Notes: generated by a model from the letters alone, not told the origin. Shown: positions 1 through 12,172, numbered from the stretch's first letter. The stretch is 64,000 nucleotides of DNA from Nocardia sp. BMG51109 (GCF_000526215.1 NZ_JAFQ01000004.1:8370001-8434000); one strand, 5' to 3'. Translations and numbers: made by a program.

Positions 1-142
1 GCGTTTCCCGTGCCCGCGGCGCCCGGCCGCGCAGCACCGCGCCCGGCGCGAACCGCAGCTCGGGCTCGTCGGTGCGCACCTCGACCACGAGTTCGCCGTG
101 CACTCCGTGCGATTTGGCGACCCGCCCGACGACGAGTTCCAT
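1..142 (-). CDS. rimM: 16S rRNA processing protein RimM, N-terminal part
   Basis: Only the first 47 codons lie in the window; the gene continues off the left edge. The N-terminus reads [20 protein letters not shown], the conserved opening of the RimM PRC/beta-barrel domain (VGRVxxxHGxxGE). RimM assists maturation of the 30S head by binding S19. The ATG at 140-142 follows directly on the khpA stop codon (143-145), so the two are almost certainly co-transcribed. The order rpsP-khpA-rimM is the usual actinobacterial ribosome-maturation operon, which supports the call. Confidence 0.93.
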   Translation of the reverse strand, partial: MELVVGRVAKSHGVHGELVVEVRTDEPELRFAPGAVLRGRAPRARET

Positions 143-385
143 CTACTGGTCGGTGTCGACCACGTCGACCCGGATACCCCGCCCGCCGATACCGGCGACG
201 AGGGTGCGCAGCGCGGTCGCGGTGCGGCCGCCGCGGCCGATCACCTTGCCCAGATCGTCCGGGTGCACGTGCACCTCGACCGTGCGCCCGCGCCGGCTGG
301 TGATCAGCTCGACGCGGACGTCCTCGGGATTGGCGACGATGCCGCGCACCAGGTGCTCGACGGCATCGGCGACGACGACGCTCAT
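143..385 (-). CDS. khpA: KH-domain RNA-binding protein KhpA
   Basis: This 80-residue protein is a single KH domain with the nucleic-acid-binding GxxG loop seen as GKVIGRGG near residues 46-53. KhpA family proteins bind RNA and in several Gram-positives act with KhpB in small-RNA binding and cell elongation; that role is family knowledge. Its ATG (383-385) overlaps the rpsP stop codon by one base (TAATG), and its stop abuts the rimM start, so translation is probably coupled through all three genes. Confidence 0.93.
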   Translation of the reverse strand: MSVVVADAVEHLVRGIVANPEDVRVELITSRRGRTVEVHVHPDDLGKVIGRGGRTATALRTLVAGIGGRGIRVDVVDTDQ

Positions 386-825
386 TACTCGGCGGCCTCG
401 GTGGATTCAGCGGCGGCTTCCTCGGAGGCGGCCTTCTTCGAGGCCTTCTTCTTCGGGGTCACGGCCTCGGCGACCGGCTCGCTGTCGGCGGCGGCCAGCG
501 CGGCGTTGAACAGGTCCAGCTTGCTCGGCTTGGCGGCCTTGGTCTTCAGCGTGCCCTCGGCGCCCGGCAGGCCCTTGAACTTCTGCCAGTCGCCGGTGAC
601 CTCGAGGATGCGCTTGACCGGCTCGGTCGGCTGCGCGCCGACACCCAGCCAGTACTGCACGCGCTCCGAGTTCACCTCGATCAGCGACGGCTCTTCCTTG
701 GGGTGGTACTTGCCGATGTTCTCGATGGCCCGGCCGTCGCGGCGGGTGCGCGCGTCGGCGACGATGATGCGGTACTGCGGGTTCCGGATCTTCCCGAGCC
801 GGGTGAGCTTGATCTTGACAGCCAT
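385..825 (-). CDS. rpsP: 30S ribosomal protein S16
   Basis: The protein is 146 residues, starting [20 protein letters not shown], the S16 signature. Residues 1-90 form the S16 core. The last ~55 residues are a Lys/Ala/Glu-rich tail of the sort found in actinobacterial S16. The ATG at 823-825 is chosen because AAAGGCAA lies at the right distance upstream and the S16 core begins exactly here; the longer in-frame upstream extension has no S16 similarity. It is the first gene of an apparent rpsP-khpA-rimM operon. Confidence 0.96.
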   Translation of the reverse strand: MAVKIKLTRLGKIRNPQYRIIVADARTRRDGRAIENIGKYHPKEEPSLIEVNSERVQYWLGVGAQPTEPVKRILEVTGDWQKFKGLPGAEGTLKTKAAKPSKLDLFNAALAAADSEPVAEAVTPKKKASKKAASEEAAAESTEAAE

Positions 826-1211
826 GGCTGTTGCCTTTCGGGTGGTGGCCGCCACAGGGACGGCCGGTTGGTCACGGCGCAATTCAGCGACCCACACGAG
901 TGCGGGCCCGGTTTTGCGTAAAGTGTGTGACCGCCGCGCGGTACGTAACCGGAGACGGGCTGACACTGTCCCCGAAGCGGGCAACCCGAGGGCCACCGGC
1001 GAGGACGATCGTTCATTGTGCCAGACCGGCCGCGACCGGAGGAAATCGGCTCCGTTCAGTCCGTGGCCAGGGGATTCACGGGCCCACGAAATCCGAATCT
1101 GGCGAACGCAATTACCACCCTGTCCCGATGCCGGGATCCCACCCGGGAGCGCGTCGGTCTCGCCGGTGGCGCGACGCCGGGAGCCCGTCTCCAACCGGTT
1201 GCGGCCCGTGA
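826..1211. other. Intergenic region upstream of rpsP
   Basis: This 386-bp stretch separates the Uma2-like gene from rpsP, both on the minus strand. It should carry the rpsP operon promoter, but no convincing -35/-10 pair was found. Open frames crossing it have no recognisable domain or good ribosome binding site and are regarded as chance G+C-rich frames. Confidence 0.5.
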
Positions 1212-1796
1212 TCAGCGCAGCACGGCCGTCGGAACGTCGACAGCGACGGGCGCGGGAGCCGTCACCGTCTCACCGGCCGCGGCGTAGACCTCCTGGCGAT
1301 ATCCCGTTTCGCCGAGTCGATAGCCCCAGAACTGTGCCGGCTGACCGTCCGGCAGTTCGACGATCCACAGATAGGGCACCCTGGCGCCGGCGTAGGCGGC
1401 GATCTTCGTATCCCGCTCCTCGCGACTGTTGCCCGGTGACCACACCTCGACGGCGAGCAGCACGTTCTCCGGCGAGAAGCTGGTGTGATGGACATCGACA
1501 TCCACCACAACCACGTCGGGGATGACGCCGGTCCGAAACGCCGTGCTGAGCCGAACCCCGACTCCCGGCAGGACATGAAGCTCCGCGCGATCCGAAGCGG
1601 CAACAGCCTGGTCCAAGGCACGCGCCAACCTGAACGCGGCGTGCTGATGCGAGCCCGTAGGCAGTGGCGTCATGTAGAGGTACCCCAGAATGAGTTCGAG
1701 TCGAGATCCGTCCCCAGGCTGATCTTCGAGCAGCCAGTCTTCCACAGTCGTCGGGCCCAAGGGGTGGATCATCGAAACCTCGGCACTCATCGTCAT
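1212..1796 (-). CDS. Uma2 family (DUF820) putative restriction-endonuclease-fold protein
   Basis: The protein is about 194 residues and belongs to the Uma2/DUF820 family, which has a PD-(D/E)xK nuclease-like fold. The expected pattern is visible: an early acidic residue in the [10 protein letters not shown] strand, then PDVVVVD, then LLAVEVWSP followed by the lysine of [19 protein letters not shown]. Such proteins are abundant in actinomycetes and cyanobacteria; their role is unknown and nuclease activity is mostly unproven. The ATG at 1794-1796 follows GGACGGGAT; a GTG at 1814 is an alternative. No partner toxin or methylase is adjacent. Confidence 0.8.
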   Translation of the reverse strand: MTMSAEVSMIHPLGPTTVEDWLLEDQPGDGSRLELILGYLYMTPLPTGSHQHAAFRLARALDQAVAASDRAELHVLPGVGVRLSTAFRTGVIPDVVVVDVDVHHTSFSPENVLLAVEVWSPGNSREERDTKIAAYAGARVPYLWIVELPDGQPAQFWGYRLGETGYRQEVYAAAGETVTAPAPVAVDVPTAVLR

Positions 1797-1943
1797 ATCC
1801 CGTCCGATCTGCACGTTTCAGGTCCGCAGGCCGCCGGTATCTCGGACGCGGTGTAGCCGTCGGCCACGATTGTTGCATCTCGCACACCCAGCCTCCGGGC
1901 CGGTCGCACCGGGCATGGGCCCGCTTTCCCCGGCGCAACGCCG

Positions 1944-3044
1944 CTAGCGGTGCCCGGTGACCGGGTCGCGCCTGCCGTAGACCCGACCGCGCAGCACCAC
2001 GAGCGACGGGGCGGCCAGCACGTCCGGGCCCGTGCGCGGGTCTTCCTGGTACACAACGAAATCCGCTGGGGCGCCGGGTTCGATGCCGGGGCGGCCGAGC
2101 CACGATCGGGCGTTCCAGGAGGAGGCGCCGAGGGCCTCGTGGCGGGTCATGCCCGCCCGGGTCAGGGCGTCGATCTCGTCGGCGATGCGGCCGTGGCGGA
2201 TCGAGCCGCCCGCGTCGGTGCCGGTGTAGATGGGCACCCCTGCCGCATGTGCGTCGGCGACGGTGTCGCGCACGCGACGGTGCAGGTCGCGCATGTGGGC
2301 GGCATAGGTCGGGAATTTCGTTGCGCTGTCGGCGATCTCGGGGAAGGTGTCGATGTTGACCAGGGTGGGCACCAGCGCGGTGCCGTGCCGGACCATCGTC
2401 TCGATCGTCTCGCCGGTCAGGCCGGTGCCGTGTTCGATGCAGTCGATACCGGCGTCGAGCAGGCCGGGCAGGGCGTCCTCGCCGAAGACGTGCGCGGTGA
2501 CCCGGGCGCCCTCGCGATGGGCGGCGTCGATGGCCTCCTTCAGGATCGCGTCGCCCCACAGCGGCCGCAGGTCGCCCACGGAGCGGTCGATCCAGTCGCC
2601 GACGATCTTCACCCAGCCGTCGCCGCGGCGGGCCTGCTCGGCGACGATCTCCGGCAGGTCGCGCTCGTCGTCGAGTTCGATGCCCAGCTCCCGGATGTAG
2701 CGCTTGGGCCGGGCGATGTGGCGGCCCGCGCGGATGATCTTCGGCAGATCCTCGCGGTCATCGATGAAGCGGGTGTCGATGGGCGAACCGGCGTCGCGCA
2801 GCAGCAGCGCACCGGCCTCGCGCTCGGTCTCGGCTTGCGCGACGGCGCCGTCGTGGTCCTCGTTCCCACCGCCGTACCGGATGCCGACATGGCAGTGCGC
2901 GTCCACCAGTCCCGGCACGATCCACCCTGCGCTGCACAGGGTTTCGGCATCGCGCACCGGCTCGAACGAGATCAGGCCGTCGTGCACCCACAGGTCGCGC
3001 ATCTCGTCGCCCGGGAGCACCACTCCCCGCAGATGCAGTCGCAT
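1944..3044 (-). CDS. Amidohydrolase family protein
   Basis: This 366-residue protein belongs to the metal-dependent amidohydrolase superfamily. The first metal site is DAHCHVG in the segment PGLVDAHCHVG; later come VTAHVFGEDA, IEHGTG and the conserved aspartate segment YTGTDAGG. A small beta-sandwich flanks the barrel, ending in GAPADFVVYQEDP. The substrate cannot be read from sequence; imidazolonepropionase-like or dipeptidase-like activity is possible. The ATG at 3042-3044 has a strong GGAGGTGGCG site. An amidohydrolase gene also sits beside ffh in mycobacteria, so this is conserved neighbourhood rather than acquired DNA. Confidence 0.88.
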   Translation of the reverse strand: MRLHLRGVVLPGDEMRDLWVHDGLISFEPVRDAETLCSAGWIVPGLVDAHCHVGIRYGGGNEDHDGAVAQAETEREAGALLLRDAGSPIDTRFIDDREDLPKIIRAGRHIARPKRYIRELGIELDDERDLPEIVAEQARRGDGWVKIVGDWIDRSVGDLRPLWGDAILKEAIDAAHREGARVTAHVFGEDALPGLLDAGIDCIEHGTGLTGETIETMVRHGTALVPTLVNIDTFPEIADSATKFPTYAAHMRDLHRRVRDTVADAHAAGVPIYTGTDAGGSIRHGRIADEIDALTRAGMTRHEALGASSWNARSWLGRPGIEPGAPADFVVYQEDPRTGPDVLAAPSLVVLRGRVYGRRDPVTGHR

Positions 3045-3239
3045 CGCCACCTCCTGATCGCGGTCTCCACCACCCGCAACATACCGGGTGCGGTACGGCG
3101 GTCTCGGCCGGTGGATCCGGCCGGTCCCTCGCCGTGCCGGGCGCGATGTCACGGGCTCCTCGGCTTCCGCCCGAGGTCGAGCCAGGTGATATCGACGGTC
3201 CGCCGACCGTTCCGGCAGCGCCCGAACGGCCGGGCGAGC

Positions 3240-4847
3240 CTAACTCCCCGAACCCCCACCCTTCTTCGGCGGTTTGGGATTGGTCAGCTCCGACAGGTCG
3301 AAGCCTTCCAGCCCCGGCGGCAGCTGATCGAGCCCGGCCGGCATGTTGGACAGATCGGGCATGCCACCGGGCATACCGCCCGGCATCGGCGGCATACCGG
3401 GGAACCCGCCGCGCACCTTCGGCGGCGTCGGCCCGCGGCCGCCCTTCTTGCCCTTCTTCCCCTTCTTGCCCTTGGCATTTCGCCGCGAACCGGGCATCCC
3501 CATCTGGCGGCTCATCGACGCCATCATCTTGCGGGCCTCGAAGAAGCGGTCGACCAGCTGGTTGACCTCCGACACCGCGACACCCGAGCCGTTGGCGATG
3601 CGCAGCCGCCGGGAGGCGTTGATGATCTTCGGGTTGTCGCGCTCGGCCGGCGTCATGCCGCGGATGATGGCCTGCACCCGGTCCAGCTGCTTGTCGTCGA
3701 CCTGGGCCAGCGCGTCCTTCATCTGACCCGCACCGGGCAGCATGCCGAGCAGGTTGCCGATCGGACCCATCTTGCGGATCGCCAGCATCTGGTCGAGGAA
3801 GTCCTCCAGGGTCAGCTCGCCGGAGCCGATCTTGCGCGCGGCGTCCTCGGCCTGCTGCTGGTCGTAGACCTGCTCGGCCTGTTCGATCAGCGTGAGCAGA
3901 TCGCCCATGCCCAGGATGCGGCTGGACATCCGGTCGGGGTGGAAGACGTCGAAGTCCTCCAGTTTCTCACCGGTGGAGGCGAACAGGATCGGCTCGCCGG
4001 TCACCTCGCGCACCGACAGCGCCGCACCGCCGCGGGCATCGCCGTCCAGCTTGGTGAGGACGACGCCGGTGAAGCCGACGCCGTCGCGGAACGACTCGGC
4101 CGTGCTGACGGCGTCCTGGCCGACCATCGCGTCGAGAACGAACAGGATCTCGTCGGGCTGCACGGCGTCGCGAATGCCCGCGGCCTGCCGCATCAGTTCC
4201 TCGTCGATGCCCAGCCGGCCCGCGGTGTCGACGATGACGACGTCGTACTGCTTGCGCCGGGCCTCCTCGATGCCCTCGCGCGCCACGTCGATCGGCGCGG
4301 AGACCCCGATGCCCTGCGGGTTGTCGCCGCTCTCACCGGCGGCCGCCACGGTGGTGCCGGGATGCGGCGCGAACACCGGCGCACCGGCCCGCTCACCCAC
4401 CACCTGCAACTGCGTGACCGCGCCCGGCCGCTGCAGGTCGCAGGCCACCAGCAACGGCGTATGCCCCTGTCCCTTCAGCCATTTCGCGAGCTTGCCGGCC
4501 AGCGTGGTCTTACCGGAGCCCTGCAGGCCGGCGAGCATGATCACCGTCGGCGGGGTCTTGGCGAACCGCAGCCGCCGCGTCTCGCCGCCGAGGATGCCGA
4601 TCAGTTCCTCGTTGACGATCTTGACGACCTGCTGCGCCGGATTCAGCGCCGCCGAAACCTCGGCGCCCTTGGCGCGCTCCTTGATTCGCGCGATGAACTG
4701 CCGCACCACCGGCAGCGCGACGTCGGCCTCCAGCAGCGCGAGCCGGATCTCGCGGGCCGTCGCATCGATATCGGCCGGCGACAGGCGTCCCTTGCCGCGC
4801 AGGTCCTGCAGGGCACCGGTCAGCCGGTCGGACAGGGATTCGAACAC
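3240..4847 (-). CDS. ffh: Signal recognition particle protein Ffh
   Basis: Ffh is the SRP GTPase that binds signal peptides and, with FtsY, delivers ribosomes to the membrane. The protein is 535 residues: an N domain (FESLSDRLTGALQDLRGKGR), a G domain with GLQGSGKTT, DTAGRLGID and TKLDGDARGGAALS, and an M domain containing RRLRIANGSGVAVSEVNQLVDRF-type sequence (the RNA-binding region), then a Met/Gly/Pro/Lys-rich tail. The GTG at 4845-4847 is preferred because AGGAG lies 8 nt upstream and the N domain begins there; an ATG 11 codons earlier is less likely. The M-domain tail is low-complexity. Confidence 0.96.
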   Translation of the reverse strand: MFESLSDRLTGALQDLRGKGRLSPADIDATAREIRLALLEADVALPVVRQFIARIKERAKGAEVSAALNPAQQVVKIVNEELIGILGGETRRLRFAKTPPTVIMLAGLQGSGKTTLAGKLAKWLKGQGHTPLLVACDLQRPGAVTQLQVVGERAGAPVFAPHPGTTVAAAGESGDNPQGIGVSAPIDVAREGIEEARRKQYDVVIVDTAGRLGIDEELMRQAAGIRDAVQPDEILFVLDAMVGQDAVSTAESFRDGVGFTGVVLTKLDGDARGGAALSVREVTGEPILFASTGEKLEDFDVFHPDRMSSRILGMGDLLTLIEQAEQVYDQQQAEDAARKIGSGELTLEDFLDQMLAIRKMGPIGNLLGMLPGAGQMKDALAQVDDKQLDRVQAIIRGMTPAERDNPKIINASRRLRIANGSGVAVSEVNQLVDRFFEARKMMASMSRQMGMPGSRRNAKGKKGKKGKKGGRGPTPPKVRGGFPGMPPMPGGMPGGMPDLSNMPAGLDQLPPGLEGFDLSELTNPKPPKKGGGSGS

Positions 4848-4935
4848 CGATCGCGCTCCTGGTATCTCGACGGATGTCACTCGACTTACCAGGGTATCGG
4901 GATCGCGCGAACGTGCTGATCCGGCCCGGCCGGCG

Positions 4936-5247
4936 CTACTCCAGACCGCGCCGGCGCGACCGGGGCGGCTGCCGGAGATCGTGATCCTCGGACGCCACCA
5001 TGTACACCGCCTCGCGACCGGTCAGGCCCAGTTCCAGGGCCATGTTGTCGAGCATCACCCATTCGGCGTCGGTGGGCGCGTGGCCGGTGACGGTCGAGGC
5101 GATCGTCATGGCCGTCACCGCCTGCTGCCCGGTGAGGGTGCGCCCCGGCAACCACGACACCACCCAGCGATCCCCGCCGACGCAGCGCGCGATGTGCCGG
5201 GTCATATCGCTGGTCATCATCGACGCGGACACGACTTCGATAGCCAC
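4936..5247 (-). CDS. Conserved hypothetical protein, about 103 aa
   Basis: A small soluble-looking protein starting VAIEVVSASMMTSDMTRHIA and containing RWVVSWLPGRTLTGQQAVTAMTIA and a C-terminal LGLTGREAVYMVASEDHDL. No signal peptide or membrane segment is visible. The short alpha-helical stretches and the TGQQAVTAM motif look like actinobacterial proteins of unknown function. The GTG at 5245-5247 is chosen for the GAGGGGAGC site upstream; a longer frame to 5340 lacks one. It lies between ffh and glnD on the same strand, with 88 and 163 bp gaps. Confidence 0.65.
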   Translation of the reverse strand: MAIEVVSASMMTSDMTRHIARCVGGDRWVVSWLPGRTLTGQQAVTAMTIASTVTGHAPTDAEWVMLDNMALELGLTGREAVYMVASEDHDLRQPPRSRRRGLE

Positions 5248-5410
5248 CGGCCTGCTCCCCTCGTGCGTGCTTCGGTACAGAACTCGAAACATTTCCGATA
5301 GTAGAGTGGCCCGGGTCACACCCGAAACGAATACCAGCAAATCTCACGCAACGATCTGGTTAACCAGCAAATGACCGGTTTGCCGAAAAATCGGGAGCCG
5401 GGGCGATCGG

Positions 5411-7861
5411 TCAGTAAATCTCGTCCGACCCGGTATCGATGTCCGTTTCGGCCGGTTTCTGCGGTTCCGGCTGGGGAACCACCGCCAGCAGCGCGGCCTC
5501 GATCTCCGACCGCCGCTGCGGGGTGTCGCCGCCGCCGAGGTCCAGGCAGAATGCGTCGACCACGGCCGACCCCATGGTGACCACCTTCGCCCACAACACG
5601 CCGACATCCGCGGCGGCCAGGACCGCGGCCAGCCGGCTGAGCAGCCCGATCCGGTCCTCGGCGCGCAGTTGCAGCAGCACCTGACCGGGCACGGCGGTGT
5701 CGGTCCAGATCAGCCGCGGCTGCGCCTGGGCATACGGGCTGGTCCGCGCGCCCGCGTCGCGCTCCTTCTTCACCAGTGCCTTCGCCAGGTCCAGCTCGCC
5801 CTGCACGGCCCGGATCAGCTCCTGGCGCAGCAGCCCGGCGTCGGGCGGATCGCCGAACATCGGCGTGACCACGAACCGGTCGATCGCCACCTCGCCGGAA
5901 CCACCCAGCGAGGCCGACAGCACACGCAGCGAATGCATCGCCAGGACACCCGCCGCATCCGACAGCAGGCCCGGCGTGTCGGGTGCGATCACCGTGACGA
6001 CGTGGGTGTAGCGGCCGTCGCCGGGGACCAGGTCGACGTGCACGCCACCGGCCTCGGCCCGCGCCAGCAGCTCGGCGTCGATCGGATCCGGTTGCGGCAG
6101 CGGCTCGCCGGCCATCGCCAGCCGGCACCGGCGCGCCAGCTCCCCGATCAGCGACGCCTTCCAATCGCCCCAGACGCCCGGACCGGTCGCCAGCGAGTCG
6201 GCCTCGGCGAGGGTGTGCAGCAGGTCCAGCAGTTGCGGGTCGCCGTCCAGCGCGTCGACGACCATCCGCACGGTGTCCGGGTCGGCGACGTCGCGTCTCG
6301 TCGCGGTGTCCGGCAGCAGCAGGTGATGCCGGACGATCGCCGATACCGCGCGCACGTCCGACGGCCACAGCCCCAGCCGGCGGCCGATCTGGGTGGCCAG
6401 CTCGGCGCCCACGACGCTGTGGTCCTCGACGCGGCCCTTGCCGATGTCGTGCAGCAGCGCGCCCAGCAGCAGCAGATCGGGGCGGGCCACCCGCGTGCTC
6501 AGCACACCGGCGTAGGCGACGGTCTCGACCAGGTGCCGGTCCACGGTCCAGATGTGCGTCGGGTTGCGCGGCGGCAGGTCGCGCACGGCGCCCCACTCCG
6601 GAAACATCCTGCCCCACAGCCCGGTTCGGTCCAGCGCCTCGATCGCGTCGACGGTGCCGCGCCCGGTGCCCAGCAGGATCAGCAGATCGTTCAGCGCCTC
6701 CCGCGGCCACGGCTCGCGCAGTTCGGGCGCGTCCTCGGACAACCGGTTCAGCGTGGTCGCGGCCATCGGCAGCCCGGTCTGCGCCGAGGCCGCGGCCACC
6801 CGCAGGATCAGCCCGGGATCCTTCTGCGGGCGGGCATCACGCGCCAGCACCACCTCACCCGCGTGCTCGACCACCCCCTCATCGAGTGGTCGGCGCACCG
6901 GCATCCGGCGCAGGCGCGCCAGCCCGCGCCGGGGCAGGGCATTACCGGCGGTCCGCAGCCCGACATCGACCGAGTAGCCGACCGTGCGGGCCGCGTCGCT
7001 GAGCGTGCGGGCCAGGTCGAAGCGGTCGCCGATGCGCAGCGCGGCGCCGATCTCGTCGGCGTCCTGGGCGCGCAGCTGCTCGCGGGGGCGGCGGGCCACC
7101 CGATGCAGTTCCGTGCGCACGTCCAGCAGCCTGCGGTGTGCCTGTTTCATGCCGCCGCCGGGAACATCCGGGCCGAGCCCCGGCATGGCGTCGGTCAGCT
7201 GGGCGATGGCCAGGGCGTCCAGCAGCTGGATGTCGCGCAGGCCGCCGCGGCCGTTCTTCAGGTCCGGCTCGGCGCGGTGGGCGATCTCGCCGCCCCGCCG
7301 CCACCGGGCGTGCGCCTGTTCCACCAATTCGCCGAAGCGGGAACGGATTCCGGTGCGCCACTCCCGGCGCACCCCGCCGATCAGCAGATTGCTGAGCTCC
7401 TCGTCGCCGACGATGTGCCGGGCCTCGAGCATGCCGAGGGCCGCGGTGAGATCGTCGGACGCCACCCGCAGCGCCTGCGGCACCGTGCGCACGCTGTGGT
7501 CCAGTTTGATGTGGGCGTCCCAGAGCGGATACCAGAGCTGATCGGCCACCTCGGCGACGCGCTGCGGATCCACGTCGTCGTGCAGCAGCACCAGGTCGAG
7601 ATCCGAATACGGCAGCATCTCCCGGCGGCCCAGCCCGCCGACCGCGACCACCGCCAGGCCGCTGTCGGCGGTGATGCCCAGTTCAGCGCCCTTGCCGGTG
7701 AGCCACAGATCGTGCAGATCGACCAGCGCCTGCCGCAGGGATTCGGCGTCCAGGCGCGGATTGCGGGAGTCGCCGCCGTCGAGCAACTGATCTCGTGCCC
7801 GCACCAGATCCTTTGCGCCGCCGGGAAGTTCGTCTCTCGCCTGCAAACCCACAACCACCAC
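5411..7861 (-). CDS. glnD: PII protein nucleotidyltransferase GlnD
   Basis: GlnD modifies and de-modifies the PII protein according to nitrogen status; in actinomycetes the modification is adenylylation rather than uridylylation (known for Corynebacterium and Streptomyces). The 816-residue protein has a nucleotidyltransferase domain with [20 protein letters not shown], a linker, an HD hydrolase domain with [13 protein letters not shown] and DHSVVGAE, and two C-terminal ACT domains (the second beginning [20 protein letters not shown]). The start is uncertain: GTG at 7861 begins a run of alternative GTG codons with only a weak site upstream. It is the last gene of amtB-glnB-glnD. Confidence 0.93.
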   Translation of the reverse strand: MVVVGLQARDELPGGAKDLVRARDQLLDGGDSRNPRLDAESLRQALVDLHDLWLTGKGAELGITADSGLAVVAVGGLGRREMLPYSDLDLVLLHDDVDPQRVAEVADQLWYPLWDAHIKLDHSVRTVPQALRVASDDLTAALGMLEARHIVGDEELSNLLIGGVRREWRTGIRSRFGELVEQAHARWRRGGEIAHRAEPDLKNGRGGLRDIQLLDALAIAQLTDAMPGLGPDVPGGGMKQAHRRLLDVRTELHRVARRPREQLRAQDADEIGAALRIGDRFDLARTLSDAARTVGYSVDVGLRTAGNALPRRGLARLRRMPVRRPLDEGVVEHAGEVVLARDARPQKDPGLILRVAAASAQTGLPMAATTLNRLSEDAPELREPWPREALNDLLILLGTGRGTVDAIEALDRTGLWGRMFPEWGAVRDLPPRNPTHIWTVDRHLVETVAYAGVLSTRVARPDLLLLGALLHDIGKGRVEDHSVVGAELATQIGRRLGLWPSDVRAVSAIVRHHLLLPDTATRRDVADPDTVRMVVDALDGDPQLLDLLHTLAEADSLATGPGVWGDWKASLIGELARRCRLAMAGEPLPQPDPIDAELLARAEAGGVHVDLVPGDGRYTHVVTVIAPDTPGLLSDAAGVLAMHSLRVLSASLGGSGEVAIDRFVVTPMFGDPPDAGLLRQELIRAVQGELDLAKALVKKERDAGARTSPYAQAQPRLIWTDTAVPGQVLLQLRAEDRIGLLSRLAAVLAAADVGVLWAKVVTMGSAVVDAFCLDLGGGDTPQRRSEIEAALLAVVPQPEPQKPAETDIDTGSDEIY

Positions 7862-8104
7862 CCATTCTCATCTGCGCGTCCGCCGTGCGGGACGCCACCC
7901 GCATCCCCGCGCCGTGCTCCGCGGACGGGGACGACATGCGGGCGGCCCCGCCCCGGCCGTCGCTCGGCCGGAGACGGGGCCGCCGTTCGCTGCTGTGTTC
8001 GCCACGGCGGGCACGGATCCCGCCCGTGGATTCCCGGCGGAGGCGGCCGCCCGTGGCTGCCGCCTCCGGGCCGGACGCTTCCGCCGGGCCATCATCTGTG
8101 GTTC

Positions 8105-9794
<1,690 letters not shown>

Positions 9795-9866
9795 CTTTGT
9801 TCCTCCTCATCTCGGGCTCCGCCGATTCCGGCAAAACGAGCCTGCAGAGTAGGGTCCTCAGTCGGT

Positions 9867-9947
9867 GTTTCCTCCGTGGCGCAGCGATGTTTCCGCTGGG
9901 TGAACGGATGAACTTACAATGTTGCCACCATGTTTCGTGATGTTCAC
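9867..9947 (-). promoter_or_regulatory. Predicted GlnR operator clusters upstream of amtB
   Basis: On the strand read by amtB there are two groups of GAAAC/GTnAC-type half-sites in helical phase. GAAAC occurs at 9867-9871 and 9889-9893, exactly 22 bp apart. A second group has GTGAA, GAAAC and GCAAC-type pentamers at 9943-9947, 9932-9936 and 9921-9925, each 11 bp apart. GlnR of actinomycetes recognises pentamers separated by 6 bp, and amtB is a classic target. The match is by eye and no promoter elements were assigned. Confidence 0.6.
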
Positions 9948-10011
9948 CACATCACTTCTCGCCCTGCCGGAACCTTGACCATACGCGGTCCGGGGACGAT
10001 ATCTTCGCAGG

Positions 10012-11577
10012 TCAGCCCAGCAAGGCGTCGACGAATGCGGTGGGTTCGAAGGGAGCGAGGTCGTCGGCGCCCTCGCCCAGGCCGACCAGCTTCACGGGCA
10101 CGCCGAGCTCGTGCTGAACCTGGAAGACGATACCGCCCTTGGCGGTTCCGTCGAGCTTCGTCAGCACCACGCCGCTGATGTCGACGACCTCGGCGAACAC
10201 CCGGGCCTGGGCCAGGCCGTTCTGGCCGACGGTGGCGTCCAGCACCAGCAGCACCTCGTCGACGCCGGAGCGGCCCGGGGTCGCGGACAGTTTGCGCTCG
10301 ATGACCCGCTTGACCTTGCCCAGCTCGTCCATCAGGCCGGTCTTGGTGTGCAGGCGGCCGGCGGTGTCGACCAGCACCACGTCCACGCCGTGATCGATGC
10401 CGGCGCTGACCGCGTCGAACGCGACGGACGCCGGATCGGCGCCCTCCTTGCCCCGCACGGTGTCCGCGCCGACCCGCTCGCCCCAGGTCTGCAACTGGTC
10501 GGCGGCGGCGGCGCGGAAGGTGTCGGCGGCGCCGAGCAGCACCCGGCGGCCGTCGGCGACCAGGACCCGGGCCAGCTTGCCGGTGGTCGTGGTCTTACCC
10601 GTGCCGTTGACGCCGACGACCAGGAGGATCGACGGATGCTCGTCGTGCGGGAGCGCCCGGATCGACCGGTCCAGCTCCGGCCGCAGCGCCTCGACCAGCA
10701 CGTCGCGCAGCACCTGGCGGGCCTGCTCGTCGGTGCGGACACTGCGCGAAGCCATCTCCTCGCGCAGCCGCTGCACGATCGTCGTGGTGGCGGCGGTGCC
10801 CAGGTCGGCCATGACCAGCGTGTCCTCGATCTCCTCCCAGGAGTCCTCGTCGAGGTCGCCGCCGCCGAGCAGGCCCAGCAGGCTCTTGCCGACCGCGTTC
10901 TGCGAGCGGGACAACCGGCCGCGCAACCGGGTCAGGCGGCCCGCGGTGGGCTCGATCTCCTCGAGTTGCGGCGCGGCGGGCTCGGATCCCGCGCCGGGCT
11001 CGGCCTTTTCGGCAGGCTCTGCGGCGGGGGCCTTCTCGGTAGGCGGCGCGGTGTCCTCAGCCGCCGCGGTGCCGGTCGGAGTGCCGGCGGGTGCCGCGGT
11101 GTCCGACGGAGCGGTGCCATTGGGCGTCACGGCCGGGCCGCCGCCGTCGGCGGGGGTGGTCTCGCTGGGGGCGGCGGTCGCCGAGCCGGCACCGTTCGTA
11201 CCCTGCTCCCCCTGCTCCCCCGATGCCTCCGCGTCCTCGGCGGTGTCGGGCTCGGGCAGCCGGACGTCGGTGATGGTGCGGCGCGGCGCGTCACGCGGGA
11301 CGGCGGCGTCGTCGCCGACGTGGGGCTGGCCCTCGTCGTCGGTCCGTTCCGACGGTGCGGGTTCCGGGCGCTCCGGCGCCACCGTGCCCGCCCCGCCCTG
11401 GCTGAAGCTGAATCCACCGGCCGCCTGGTACCCACCCGACCGGTCGGTCAGCTCCTGCTCGGGAGCGGACGAACTCAGCGTCACCCGGCGGCGCTTGTAC
11501 AGGACGAATCCGGAAACGAACGCCACCAGCAGCACGGCGGCGATCGCGGCGATCAGAATCCAAGCTTGCGCAGTCAC
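10012..11577 (-). CDS. ftsY: Signal recognition particle receptor FtsY
   Basis: FtsY is the membrane-associated SRP receptor GTPase. The 521-residue protein starts with a membrane helix (residues ~5-27) followed by KRRR, then an acidic, Pro/Ala/Glu-rich linker of roughly 170 residues, and the NG domain: [36 protein letters not shown] and [10 protein letters not shown], ending in [18 protein letters not shown]. The start is GTG at 11575-11577. Its position next to amtB matches the mycobacterial order, where smc follows; here three other genes separate it from smc. Confidence 0.96.
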   Translation of the reverse strand: MTAQAWILIAAIAAVLLVAFVSGFVLYKRRRVTLSSSAPEQELTDRSGGYQAAGGFSFSQGGAGTVAPERPEPAPSERTDDEGQPHVGDDAAVPRDAPRRTITDVRLPEPDTAEDAEASGEQGEQGTNGAGSATAAPSETTPADGGGPAVTPNGTAPSDTAAPAGTPTGTAAAEDTAPPTEKAPAAEPAEKAEPGAGSEPAAPQLEEIEPTAGRLTRLRGRLSRSQNAVGKSLLGLLGGGDLDEDSWEEIEDTLVMADLGTAATTTIVQRLREEMASRSVRTDEQARQVLRDVLVEALRPELDRSIRALPHDEHPSILLVVGVNGTGKTTTTGKLARVLVADGRRVLLGAADTFRAAAADQLQTWGERVGADTVRGKEGADPASVAFDAVSAGIDHGVDVVLVDTAGRLHTKTGLMDELGKVKRVIERKLSATPGRSGVDEVLLVLDATVGQNGLAQARVFAEVVDISGVVLTKLDGTAKGGIVFQVQHELGVPVKLVGLGEGADDLAPFEPTAFVDALLG

Positions 11578-11764
11578 GCCCCCATCCTTACAGAACGCCC
11601 GGTTACACCTGCGGGGCGGCAGATCGCGGCGCGGCGACCGGCCCGTTCAGCCGCCCGGGCTTTTCCGACACACCCAGGGCCACGGGCACGCCCAGTGCCC
11701 GGCACGCGCTCGGACGGTTTACCTGAGTCCGGGAGACCGCCCGACACGAGGACGGGGAACGGTT

Positions 11765-12172
11765 TCAGCCGAGGCGGTTGTAGTTCTCGGCCTCGGAGGC
11801 ATCCGGATCCGTAGTGAGAAATGCCTCCATCATCTCCTCGGCCACCGTGGGCGAGGTCAGCCGGAGGCCGAGCGCCAGCACGTTCGCGTCGTTCCAGGTG
11901 CGGGCGCCCGCGGCGGTGGCGCGGTCGGTGCACAGGGCCGCGCGCACGCCCGGCACCTTGTTCGCGGCGATCGACACGCCGGTGCCGGTCCAGCAGCACA
12001 CCACGCCGCGGTCGGCCAGGCCCTTCGCCACCGCCTCGCCGACGCCGCCGCCCGCCTCCGGCCACGCGATGTCCTCACCGACCACCACCAGCTGGTGGCC
12101 CTGGGCGATCAGCCACTCCTTCATGTGCTCGGTCAGCGCGGTGGACTCGTCGGTTCCGAAGGCGATCCGCAT
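11765..12172 (-). CDS. RpiB/LacA/LacB family sugar-phosphate isomerase-like protein
   Basis: The 135-residue protein matches the RpiB fold: MRIAFGTDES at the start and the strong signature TGTGVSIAANKVPGVRAALC. It departs from true ribose-5-phosphate isomerase B in two places. The usual CGTGxG loop reads CWTGTG, and the N-terminal SDHAG motif reads GTDES, losing the histidine that binds substrate in RpiB. It may therefore act on another sugar phosphate or have lost activity. The ATG is at 12170-12172. It is separated by 187 bp from ftsY and is divergent from the DUF2237 gene. Confidence 0.8.
   Translation of the reverse strand: MRIAFGTDESTALTEHMKEWLIAQGHQLVVVGEDIAWPEAGGGVGEAVAKGLADRGVVCCWTGTGVSIAANKVPGVRAALCTDRATAAGARTWNDANVLALGLRLTSPTVAEEMMEAFLTTDPDASEAENYNRLG

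Noticed and set aside
98..1525. Plus-strand frame across rimM, khpA and rpsP
   Set aside because: It runs antisense over three certain ribosomal-maturation genes.
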